Assembly (NCBI RefSeq): GCF_002192695.1
Contig: NZ_MTLG01000082.1
Span: 1-64,000 of the forward strand
DNA from: Achromobacter xylosoxidans
GTDB taxonomy: Bacteria; Pseudomonadota; Gammaproteobacteria; Burkholderiales; Burkholderiaceae_B
Reading direction: 5' to 3'
Length of the DNA: 64,000 nt
Both the position numbers and the translations under genes were made by a program. A model generated the notes under the pieces. The model made no database searches and was not told the DNA's origin. It saw nothing but the letters and a program-made list of their open reading frames with translations. Positions 1 to 6,865 of this stretch are shown in pieces (positions within the stretch are counted from its first letter, which is position 1; each line of letters begins with the position of its first letter).

Positions 1-325
1 CGAGCATCGGAATCCCGCAGTCCGGACGCCGGCGACTCAAGAACCCCGTCTCACAAAATCGAAGCGACAGGGTTTCGAGCTTGCGGATGTCAGGGTTCTT
101 TAGCCGCCGAGGCAGCCCTGCGCCATTCCGATGCTCGCCCCAATGGGGCTGCGCTTCGGATGGCTCCGGGCCGCCTCGGCTGACAGTCGCCTAATGGATT
201 GGTTTCAGCCCCCGGCCATGGGCAGATGCCGTGAGCCGGTGGCCGGACGGAGGGATCCGAAGCGCAGCCCCACCGGGGCGAGCATCGGAATCCCGCAGTC
301 CGGACGCCGGCGACTCAAGAACCCC
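1..325. repeat. Non-coding inverted and direct repeat element
   Basis: No gene is supported here. Positions 1-47 are repeated exactly at 279-325 (47 of 47 bases, same orientation). A diverged inverted copy runs 91-184 against 231-325, so 91-325 forms a large imperfect palindrome with a loop of about 45 bases. The best-matched parts of the arms are 125-160 and 256-291, and each contains its own small hairpin (GCCCCAATGGGGC and GCCCCACCGGGGC). The copy at 1-47 is probably the end of another unit that starts outside the window. The arrangement looks like a dispersed intergenic repeat family. There is no transposase and no clear target-site duplication. Confidence 0.7.
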
Positions 326-367
326 AGCCGTACACAACCAAACGCCAGCAATTCAGCCAAAAACGTC

Positions 368-1618
368 CTAAGCCTGTGCGCGTTCACGATCCACGGCCGC
401 GACCACGCCCGCATCGATCAGCGCTTCGATTTCCTTGGCGCCATAGCCGAACTCTCCCAGAATCGCGATGCTGTCCTCGCCCAGTCGCGGCGCCGCGCGG
501 TGGTATTGCGCGGGCGTGGCCGACAGCTTCACCGGCATGCCCACGGTGCGCACCTTGCCGGCCACCGGGTGATCCTGTTCCACCACCATGCCGCGCGCCA
601 GCGTCTGCGGATGCGACAGCGCCTGGGCGATGGAATGCACCGGTCCCGCAGGCACGCCGGCAGCGTCGAATACGTCCAACCACTCCTCCGCGCTGCGCGT
701 CTTCAGGATGGCGGACATGTCCTCCACCAGCTGATCACGGTTCTGCATACGGTCGCGGTTGCGCGCGTAGCGCGGATCCTCGGCCCATTCCGGCCTTTCC
801 AGCGCCTGAGTGATACGCTGCCAGTTCTTCTCGTTGGCGCCGCCGATGATGATCCAGTCGGTCGCGGTGGGAAAGGCCTGGTAGGGCGCGCTCAGCACGT
901 GCGCCGATCCCGTGGGGCCGGGCGACACGCCGCTGCCGAAATAGATCGCGGCATGCCAGTACAGCTGCTGCAGGCTGGCTTCCAGCAATGACGTTTCCAC
1001 GATCTGGCCTTCGCCGGTGCGCTGCTTGTGCTGATAGGCCGCCAGCACGCCGAAGGCAGCCAGCAGGCCGGCGTTGATGTCCGCGACCGAATTGCCGGTG
1101 CGCAGCGGCGGCCCGCCCGGCTCGCCGGTGATCGCCATCAGGCCGGAAAAGCCCTGCGCCACCAGGTCGAAGCCGCCCTTGTCGGCATAGGGGCCCGTGG
1201 TGCCGTAGCCCGACACCGCGCAATAGATCAGGCCCGGATTCTCCTGGCGCAGCCGTTCGTAGCCCAGGCCCAGTTTTTCCATCGTGCCCTTGCGGAAGTT
1301 CTCGGTCACCACGTCGGCGTCGCGGATCATGCGCAGCAGCACCTTCTTGCCCTCGGGGTGCTTCAGGTCCAGCGCGATGGCGCGCTTGTTGCGGTTGAGC
1401 ATCAGATAGGGCGCCGAAATGCCGTTGATCTGCGGGTCGCGGTACTGGCGCGAGTCGTCACCGCCGTCGATCTTCTCGACCTTGATGACGTCGGCGCCCA
1501 TGTCGGCCAGCATCATGCCGCAGGTCGGGCCGGCCATGATCTGCGACAGCTCGATCACGCGCATGCCGGCGAGCGCGCCGGCGGGGCGCTGGGTGTCGCC
1601 CTGGGTATCGTTATGCAT
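368..1618 (-). CDS. CaiB/BaiF family (class III) CoA-transferase
   Basis: This 416-residue protein should move CoA between an acyl-CoA donor and a free carboxylic acid, activating a substrate for breakdown in the cytoplasm. The N-terminus carries the family pattern (GMRVIELSQIMAGP near residues 18-31, then GADVIKVE). D180, in VADINAG, aligns by eye with the catalytic Asp of formyl-CoA transferase. The start is the ATG at 1618, preceded by a strong AAGGAGGA ribosome site; the in-frame ATG further upstream would overlap that site. It is the last gene of a three-gene run with an enoyl-CoA hydratase and a Bug receptor, which suggests uptake, CoA activation and hydration of one organic acid. The substrate cannot be read from sequence. 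Confidence 0.88.
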   Translation of the reverse strand: MHNDTQGDTQRPAGALAGMRVIELSQIMAGPTCGMMLADMGADVIKVEKIDGGDDSRQYRDPQINGISAPYLMLNRNKRAIALDLKHPEGKKVLLRMIRDADVVTENFRKGTMEKLGLGYERLRQENPGLIYCAVSGYGTTGPYADKGGFDLVAQGFSGLMAITGEPGGPPLRTGNSVADINAGLLAAFGVLAAYQHKQRTGEGQIVETSLLEASLQQLYWHAAIYFGSGVSPGPTGSAHVLSAPYQAFPTATDWIIIGGANEKNWQRITQALERPEWAEDPRYARNRDRMQNRDQLVEDMSAILKTRSAEEWLDVFDAAGVPAGPVHSIAQALSHPQTLARGMVVEQDHPVAGKVRTVGMPVKLSATPAQYHRAAPRLGEDSIAILGEFGYGAKEIEALIDAGVVAAVDRERAQA

Positions 1619-1638
1619 GAGTCCTCCTTGCATGGGAT

Positions 1639-2439
1639 TCAGCGAGCGTTGAATTGCGGCTTGGCCTTGGCCAGGAAGGCCTGGTAGCCCGTGCGGAAAT
1701 CCTCCGTGTCGAAGCAGTCGAAGGCTTCGTCGCGGTCGGCGTCGGTCAAGGCTTTGCCCTGCACCAGATTGCGGATGAACTTCTTGTGCCAGCGCGCCAC
1801 CAGCGGCGCGCCGTCGGCGATGCGGCGGGCGGCGGCCTGGGCTTCGGCGGCGACCTGGCTGTCGGACGCCACGCGCGTGACCACGCCCAGGCGCAGCGCT
1901 TCCTGCGCATCGAAGATGGTGCCTTCCAGCAGCACCTGCAGGGCAGTGGACGGACCTACCAGGCGCACCAGCGGCGCCAGTTCCGAGTACGACATCACCA
2001 GCCCCAGGTTCTTGATGGGCACGCCGAAGCGCGAGCTCTCGCCGCAGATGCGGATATCGGCCAGGCTGGCGATCTCCAGCCCGCCGCCTACGCAGATGCC
2101 GTGTATCTGCGCCACCACCGGATGGCGGCAGTTGGCGATGGCCTCGATGGTCCGGCGCATCACGGCGCCGTATTCGATGGCCTGGCGCTTGTTGCTGCGG
2201 GCAGTCTCGAATTCGCTGATGTCGTTGCCCGGGGAGAAGGCTTTCTCGCCCGCGCCGCGCAGCAGCACGCAGCGCACGCTGTCGTCGGCGTCCAGCTCCA
2301 GGAAGGCGTCGCCCAGCAGCCGCCAGCTGTCGATGGTGAAGGCGTTGAGCTTTTCCGGGCGGTTCAGCACCACGGTCACGATGTCGCCGTCGCGCTGGCG
2401 CAGGATGGGGGAGATGTCGGAAGTGGGGGTAGCGCTCAT
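1639..2439 (-). CDS. Enoyl-CoA hydratase/isomerase (crotonase) family protein
   Basis: This 266-residue protein has the normal crotonase length. The two oxyanion-hole segments are visible: FSPGNDISEF near residues 68-77, and GICVGGGLEIASLADIRI further on. It probably hydrates or isomerises an enoyl-CoA made by the CoA-transferase encoded 20 bases downstream. The ATG at 2439 follows an AAGGAAC ribosome site; a start 30 bases earlier is also open but has no such site. The crotonase fold covers hydratases, isomerases, decarboxylases and thioesterases, so the exact reaction is an inference. Confidence 0.87.
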   Translation of the reverse strand: MSATPTSDISPILRQRDGDIVTVVLNRPEKLNAFTIDSWRLLGDAFLELDADDSVRCVLLRGAGEKAFSPGNDISEFETARSNKRQAIEYGAVMRRTIEAIANCRHPVVAQIHGICVGGGLEIASLADIRICGESSRFGVPIKNLGLVMSYSELAPLVRLVGPSTALQVLLEGTIFDAQEALRLGVVTRVASDSQVAAEAQAAARRIADGAPLVARWHKKFIRNLVQGKALTDADRDEAFDCFDTEDFRTGYQAFLAKAKPQFNAR

Positions 2440-2490
2440 GGTGTTCCTTTGCGTGGGCGAGGGGCGCACCCCCGCCGGGTTGCTGCGGGC

Positions 2491-3486
2491 TTACTGCTTG
2501 GTCAGGCCCAGGCTGGCGGTGAGCTTGCCGTACTTGCTCCATTCGTCCTGGACGTAGCTGGCGAAGGCCGCGGGGGTGGAAGGGCCGCCGCCCAGTTCCA
2601 TGCCCTGGTCGGCCAGCTTGGCCTTGATCTCGGGATCGGCCAGCGTCTGGCTGAGCGCCTGGTCGAGCTTGTCCAGCACCGGCTTGGGCAGCTTGGCCGG
2701 AGCCAGCACCGCATACCACTGCACGATGTCCAGGCCCTTGATGCCGGACTCGGCCAGGGTGGGCACGTCGGGCAGGCGCTTGCTGCGTTCGGTGCTGGTC
2801 ACCGCCAGCGGCCGCAGCTTGCCGGCCTGGATCTGGTTGATGGCGCCGGGCAGGGTGTCGAAGTTCATGTCCACGCTGCCGCCCAATAGGTCGGTCATGG
2901 CCTGGCCGCTGCCCTTGTAAGGCACGTGCTCCATGCTCACGCCCGCGATCTGCGAGAAGCGCGCCGCGCTCAGATGCTGCGGGCTGCCCATGCCGGAAGA
3001 CGCGTAGGTCAGCTGCTTGGGCTTGGCGCGGGCGTCGTCCACCAGGTTTTGCACGCTGGCGTAGCTGTGCTTGGCCGGATTGACCACCAGCACGTTGGGC
3101 ACCGAGCCGATGTAGCGCACCGGCGTGAAGTCCTTGATCGGGTCGACGCTGGACTGCACCACATAGGGCGCGGCGACGGTGGACTGCATGTTGGCCAGCA
3201 GCAGCGTGTAGCCGTCCGCGTCGGCCTTGGCCACGAAGTCGGCCGCGATCAGGCCCGAAGCGCCGGGCTTGTTCTCGACCACGACCTGCTGGCCCAGCAG
3301 CGCCGACAGGCGCGCGGACAGGATGCGCGCCGATACGTCGGTGCCGCCGCCGGGCACGAAACCGACGATCAGGCGTACCGGCCGTTCCGGCCATTTGGAT
3401 GCGTCCTGCGCCAGGGCGGGACTGGCGGCGGCCAGGCCGGCGGTCAGCGCCAGGGCGCCGGCCCAGGCGCGAGCGTGCTTGTGCAT
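2491..3486 (-). CDS. Bug family periplasmic solute-binding receptor
   Basis: This 331-residue protein belongs to the tripartite-tricarboxylate (Bug) receptors, which are greatly expanded in Bordetella and Achromobacter. A signal peptide ends near residue 26 (ALAQD). The mature protein starts with the family pattern WPERPVRLIVGFVPGGGTDVSAR and contains NKPGASG and VPYKGSGQAMTDLLGG. It should bind a small carboxylate in the periplasm. No TctA/TctB membrane genes lie nearby, so it may share a transporter or act as a sensor. It is first in the run with the hydratase and CoA-transferase, and its start follows AAAGGAGA. A GntR regulator is divergent from it. Confidence 0.92.
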   Translation of the reverse strand: MHKHARAWAGALALTAGLAAASPALAQDASKWPERPVRLIVGFVPGGGTDVSARILSARLSALLGQQVVVENKPGASGLIAADFVAKADADGYTLLLANMQSTVAAPYVVQSSVDPIKDFTPVRYIGSVPNVLVVNPAKHSYASVQNLVDDARAKPKQLTYASSGMGSPQHLSAARFSQIAGVSMEHVPYKGSGQAMTDLLGGSVDMNFDTLPGAINQIQAGKLRPLAVTSTERSKRLPDVPTLAESGIKGLDIVQWYAVLAPAKLPKPVLDKLDQALSQTLADPEIKAKLADQGMELGGGPSTPAAFASYVQDEWSKYGKLTASLGLTKQ

Positions 3487-3549
3487 GTGGGGTCTCCTTT
3501 GGTGGTTGTCAGCCTGCCCGCGTGTTGCTTGCTCTATGATGGGGTCAGG

Positions 3550-3578
3550 TTGGTATGCCTTTGGTGTTTGGTATACCA
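3550..3578. promoter_or_regulatory. Probable GntR operator between divergent genes
   Basis: A perfect 10-base palindrome TGGTATACCA lies at 3569-3578. A related half-site TTGGTATGCC lies at 3550-3559. Both fall in the 130-base gap between the Bug receptor and the GntR regulator. GntR/FadR-type proteins commonly bind such short palindromes. The assignment rests on position and symmetry only. Confidence 0.55.
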
Positions 3579-3616
3579 GATACAAAAATAGTCGAATTAG
3601 CGAGTGGCAACAACTC

Positions 3617-4315
3617 ATGGCTAACCCTGAAGTTATGGACCAGTCTGTCCCCGATTTGGCCATCCATCACCCGACGCTGCCGGCCGTGGTGGCGGAAAAG
3701 CTGCGCCAGCTCATCATCGACGGCACCTTCAAGCCGGGCACCTGGCTGAACGAGCGCGACCTGTGCGACCAGCTGAAGATTTCACGCACACCGTTGCGCG
3801 AGGCCTACCGCATGCTGGCTTCCGACGGCCTGGTGACCTTGCAGCCCAAGCGCGGCGCGATGGTGATCGAGCTGTCGGCCGACGATGTCGAGAACATCTT
3901 CGATGTGCTGTCGGTGCTGGAGGGGCTGGCGGTGCGCAGCGCCGCCGAACGCGCCACGGACGCGGAACTGGCGCAGATCGCGCAACTGCACGCGCAGATG
4001 CTGCAAGGGTATGAGCAGCGCGACATCCGGGCGTATTTCGCGGCCAGCATGGGCACGCATATCGCCATCAACCGGGCGGCCCACAACCCGGCGCTGACGC
4101 ATTCCTACGACCGCTTGAACCTGCAGGTGCAGGCGCTGCGGTACAAGTCGAATTTCGATATCGACGAATGGACGGCGGCGGTGGCCGACCACGAGGCCTT
4201 CGTGCGGGCGCTGATGCAGCGCGACGGCGAGCTTGCGGAGTCGCTCATCCGCAGGCATGTGGGCAGCAAGAAGACCTACAACCTGCGCGGGCGGGGCGCC
4301 CAAGGCTTGAAGTGA
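3617..4315 (+). CDS. GntR family regulator, FCD (FadR) subgroup
   Basis: This 232-residue regulator has a winged helix-turn-helix at about residues 20-85 (LRQLIIDGTFKPGTWLNERDL, then SRTPLREAYRMLASDGLV). An all-helical effector-binding domain of the FCD type follows and runs to the C-terminus. The sequence is open further upstream, but the family N-terminus fits the ATG at 3617; an ATG at 3635 is a second option. It is divergent from the Bug/hydratase/CoA-transferase genes and probably represses them until their substrate, or its CoA ester, is present. Confidence 0.88.
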   Translation: MANPEVMDQSVPDLAIHHPTLPAVVAEKLRQLIIDGTFKPGTWLNERDLCDQLKISRTPLREAYRMLASDGLVTLQPKRGAMVIELSADDVENIFDVLSVLEGLAVRSAAERATDAELAQIAQLHAQMLQGYEQRDIRAYFAASMGTHIAINRAAHNPALTHSYDRLNLQVQALRYKSNFDIDEWTAAVADHEAFVRALMQRDGELAESLIRRHVGSKKTYNLRGRGAQGLK

Positions 4316-4372
4316 CCGCCATCGGCGCGGACAGCGCGGGCCCTGGGCTTGGCTGTCCGCCCGCTGGCGCGC

Positions 4373-5656
4373 TCAGGCCGGCTGCGCCACCACGCGCTTC
4401 CTGCCTATCATCAGCGCGATGACGGCGGCGATCAGACCCGTCATGCCGGAGATGACGAAGGCCATCAGATAGCTGCCCTGCGCTTCGCGCACGGCGCCCG
4501 CCATCCAGGCGGCGCTGGCGGCGCCCAACTGGTGGCCGGCGACGATCCAGCCGAACACGATGGCGGCGTCGCGCTCGCCGAAGGCTTCGGTCGTCAGGCG
4601 CAGCGTGGGCGGCACCGTGGCGATCCAGTCCAGGCCGAAGAAGATGGCGAAGATCGACAGGCTGTAGAACGAGAAGTCGGAATAGGGCAGGTAGATCAGC
4701 GACAAGCCGCGCAGGCCGTAGTAGACGAACAGCAGCTTGCGGGGATCGTAGCGGTCGGTGAGCCAGCCGGACGCCGTGGTGCCGATCAGGTCGAAGATGC
4801 CCATCAGCGCCAGAAGGCCCGCGGCCTGCACCTCGGGCATGCCGTGGTCGCCGCAAAGCGCGATCAGGTGCGTGCCAACCAGGCCGTTGGTGGTGAAGCC
4901 GCAAACGAAGAAGGTGGCGAACAGGAACCAGAAGGTGCGCGTGCGCGAGGCTCGCGCCAGCGCGCCGAAGGTGGCCGCCAGCATGCCGGTGCGCGGCGCG
5001 GCGGGCGCGGGCGGCGCATGCGGATCGCTGCCGAAAGGAACCAGGCCGACGCTGGACGGGCGGTCCGGCACCAGCCACCAGGCCAGCGGCACCAGCGCCG
5101 CCGCCGCGGCCGCCACGGTCCAGACCACCCGGGTCCAGTCGCCCGACGAGGCCAGCGCCGCCAGCACCGGCAGGAACACCAGCGTGCCGGTGGCGGAACT
5201 GGCGGTCAGCAGGCCCATCATCACGCCGCGGTGCTTGGTGAACCAGCGGTTGACCACGGTGGCGCCCAGCACCACGGCGACCGCGCCGGACCCCAGGCCC
5301 GAGAACACGCCCCAGGTCAGCAGCAGGTGCCAGGACTGGGTCATGAAGGCGCTGGCCGCGCTGGACGCCGCCATCAGCATCAGCGCCCCGATCAGCACGC
5401 GCCGCAAGCCGAAGCGCTCCATCGCGGCGGCGGCGAACGGTCCGACCATGCCATACAGGAAGATGCCGACCGCGGCGGCCAGCGAGATGGTGCTGCGGCT
5501 CCAGCCAAAGGTTTCCTCCAGAGGAACCAGCAGCACGCTGGGCGAGGAGCGCAGGCCGGCCGACACCAGCAGGGACAGGAAAATCACCGCGACGACGACG
5601 AATGCGTACTTCTGGCCGGCGCGCCGGAAAGGGACGGGAGGGTGGGCTATACTCAT
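4373..5656 (-). CDS. Major facilitator superfamily (MFS) transporter
   Basis: This 427-residue protein has the hydrophobic pattern of a 12-helix MFS carrier. It shows the loop sequence MERFGLRRVLIG between helices 2 and 3, and a second copy in the other half (LTDRYDPRKLLFV). It resembles the monocarboxylate/oxalate-formate type of MFS protein. The start ATG at 5656 directly abuts the inverted repeat shared with the divergent TetR gene and has no recognisable ribosome site, so the transcript may be leaderless or the start slightly misplaced. The substrate is unknown. Pairing with TetR suggests control by a small toxic or signalling molecule. Confidence 0.87.
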   Translation of the reverse strand: MSIAHPPVPFRRAGQKYAFVVVAVIFLSLLVSAGLRSSPSVLLVPLEETFGWSRSTISLAAAVGIFLYGMVGPFAAAAMERFGLRRVLIGALMLMAASSAASAFMTQSWHLLLTWGVFSGLGSGAVAVVLGATVVNRWFTKHRGVMMGLLTASSATGTLVFLPVLAALASSGDWTRVVWTVAAAAAALVPLAWWLVPDRPSSVGLVPFGSDPHAPPAPAAPRTGMLAATFGALARASRTRTFWFLFATFFVCGFTTNGLVGTHLIALCGDHGMPEVQAAGLLALMGIFDLIGTTASGWLTDRYDPRKLLFVYYGLRGLSLIYLPYSDFSFYSLSIFAIFFGLDWIATVPPTLRLTTEAFGERDAAIVFGWIVAGHQLGAASAAWMAGAVREAQGSYLMAFVISGMTGLIAAVIALMIGRKRVVAQPA

Positions 5657-5709
5657 GTTACTGACCGGTACGTATTGGGGTTTGCGAATAGTACGTACCG
5701 GTCAGTAAC
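5657..5709. promoter_or_regulatory. Perfect 18-bp inverted repeat, probable TetR operator pair
   Basis: GTTACTGACCGGTACGTA at 5657-5674 is repeated exactly, inverted, at 5692-5709, with a 17-base spacer. Each arm contains ACCGGT inside a partly symmetrical site, so each may bind one TetR dimer. One arm touches the start codon of the MFS gene and the other lies 51 bases before the TetR start. Binding could therefore shut both divergent genes and give self-repression. Confidence 0.7.
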
Positions 5710-5760
5710 ATCGTCAAGCGATTTCTCGTCGCGTCCGTCATCCGGAAAAGGAGCCCATCC

Positions 5761-6369
5761 ATGGCCAGCAAGACCACCGCCGCCGACCGGCCCGCCTCCA
5801 AGCCGCCGCTGGCGGCCGAGCGCATCCGCAAGACCGCGCGCGAAATGTTCTACCGGGACGGCATCAGGGCAGTGGGCGTGGACGCCATCGTCAGCGAGGC
5901 AGGGGTGACCAAACCCAGCCTGTACCGCAACTTCTCGTCCAAGGATGAGCTGGCGGCGGCCTATCTGCGCGACTACGACGCCGAGTTCTGGGCGCGTTTC
6001 GATGCCGCCTGCGCGGCGCATCCGGGCGACCCCCGCGCCCAGGTCCTGGCCTACCTTTCCGGCTTGAGCGCGCGCGCGGTGCAAAGCGGATACCGGGGCT
6101 GCGGCTTGACCAACGCGGCGGTCGAGTATCCCGAGGCCGGCCATCCGGCGCGTGCCGTGGCGGTGGAGCACAAGGCCGAACTGCGCCGGCGCTTGGCCGC
6201 CATGGCGGCGGAAATGGGGGCGGCCGACCCCGACGCGCTGGGCGATGGCCTGTTGCTGCTGTTCGAGGGCGCCTTCGTCTCCAGCCAGCTTTTCGGCGAA
6301 GGCGGACCTGCCGGCCGGGTCGCCCAGATGGCGGACAAGCTGATTCAGGCGCATCTCGCGCCGGCCTGA
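5761..6369 (+). CDS. TetR/AcrR family transcriptional regulator
   Basis: This 202-residue regulator has a TetR helix-turn-helix at about residues 20-65 (GVDAIVSEAGVTKPSLYRNF, then SSKDEL). The C-terminal ligand domain contains GCGLTNAAVEYP, typical of the group with a TetR_C domain. The ATG at 5761 follows an AAAAGGAG ribosome site. It is divergent from the MFS transporter and most likely represses both genes through the inverted repeat between them. The inducer cannot be predicted. Confidence 0.9.
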   Translation: MASKTTAADRPASKPPLAAERIRKTAREMFYRDGIRAVGVDAIVSEAGVTKPSLYRNFSSKDELAAAYLRDYDAEFWARFDAACAAHPGDPRAQVLAYLSGLSARAVQSGYRGCGLTNAAVEYPEAGHPARAVAVEHKAELRRRLAAMAAEMGAADPDALGDGLLLLFEGAFVSSQLFGEGGPAGRVAQMADKLIQAHLAPA

Positions 6370-6433
6370 CACCGCGCCGCGGCGGGTTGCTTCGGGTAGG
6401 GGGGGCGGTGGCACAAGAATGGGGCAAGCAGCA

Positions 6434-6447
6434 GTGCACATGTGCAC
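6434..6447. promoter_or_regulatory. Perfect 14-bp palindrome upstream of the small gene
   Basis: GTGCACATGTGCAC is a perfect palindrome. It sits inside a wider imperfect inverted repeat formed by AATGGGGCAA at 6418-6427 and TTGTCCCCATT at 6460-6470. The nested symmetry lies about 57 bases upstream of the predicted -35 box of the small gene at 6574. It looks like a regulator binding site, but the regulator is unknown. Confidence 0.45.
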
Positions 6448-6503
6448 CATTTTTGGTGTTTGTCCCCATTGCGCAACGCACAAAAAAATGCTTGAGAAAT
6501 TTA

Positions 6504-6532
6504 TTGCGGCGCAGCAGACACAGGTCTAAGAT
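6504..6532 (+). promoter_or_regulatory. Candidate sigma-70 promoter of the small gene
   Basis: TTGCGG at 6504-6509 and TAAGAT at 6527-6532 are separated by 17 bases. This would start transcription near 6539, about 35 bases before the ATG of the small protein gene. The surrounding DNA is AT-rich compared with its neighbours. Confidence 0.45.
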
Positions 6533-6573
6533 GGACTCGTGTTGTTCCACATCGCTTTCTCAAGGAGAGAACC

Positions 6574-6795
6574 ATGAGCGATACCGCGCTGAAGAATGCC
6601 CGCATGTCGGATGAGCTGGAACGTACCCTGATCCATGACGCGATCATCGCGGAAAGCCTGTCTGGCCATGCTTCCGGCTCGCGCTGGCTGCGCCTGAAAG
6701 TGCGCCTGGCCGCCTTCGGCGGCGCCGTGGGCGAGGTGTTGCACGATATGGACGCCGGCCGCCGCCAGCACCCCGTGGTCTCCGCCTACCACTGA
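6574..6795 (+). CDS. Small hypothetical protein (73 residues)
   Basis: I do not recognise this protein. The ATG at 6574 follows a good AAGGAGAG ribosome site. The product is soluble, with no signal peptide or membrane segment. It has a mixed-charge helix-prone N-terminal half (MSDELERTLIHDAIIAES) and a basic stretch (SRWLRLKVRL) near residues 34-43. It forms a one-gene unit with its own candidate promoter and a strong terminator 18 bases after the stop. The good translation signals argue that the frame is real. A role as a small stress or regulatory protein is only a guess. Confidence 0.7.
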   Translation: MSDTALKNARMSDELERTLIHDAIIAESLSGHASGSRWLRLKVRLAAFGGAVGEVLHDMDAGRRQHPVVSAYH

Positions 6796-6812
6796 GCCCG
6801 ATAGCGGGTACG

Positions 6813-6843
6813 AAAAAAAACGCCAGCATCGCTGGCGTTTTTT
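6813..6843. terminator. Bidirectional Rho-independent terminator
   Basis: The stem CGCCAGC / GCTGGCG (6821-6827 and 6831-6837) is flanked by an A-run and a T-run, so it can stop transcription on both strands. It lies between the small gene and the convergent mntH. Confidence 0.9.
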
Positions 6844-6865
6844 CATGTCTGTCGCTCCCTGAAGC

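Noticed and set aside
368-3394. Single 1008-codon minus-strand frame through the first three genes
   Set aside because: Only its last 416 codons are the CoA-transferase. The rest is an out-of-frame reading of the hydratase and Bug genes, and a strong ribosome site marks the true start at 1618.
4327-4360. 9-bp inverted repeat between the GntR and MFS genes as a terminator
   Set aside because: The arms are 16 bases apart with a GC-rich loop and there is no T-run, so evidence for termination is weak.
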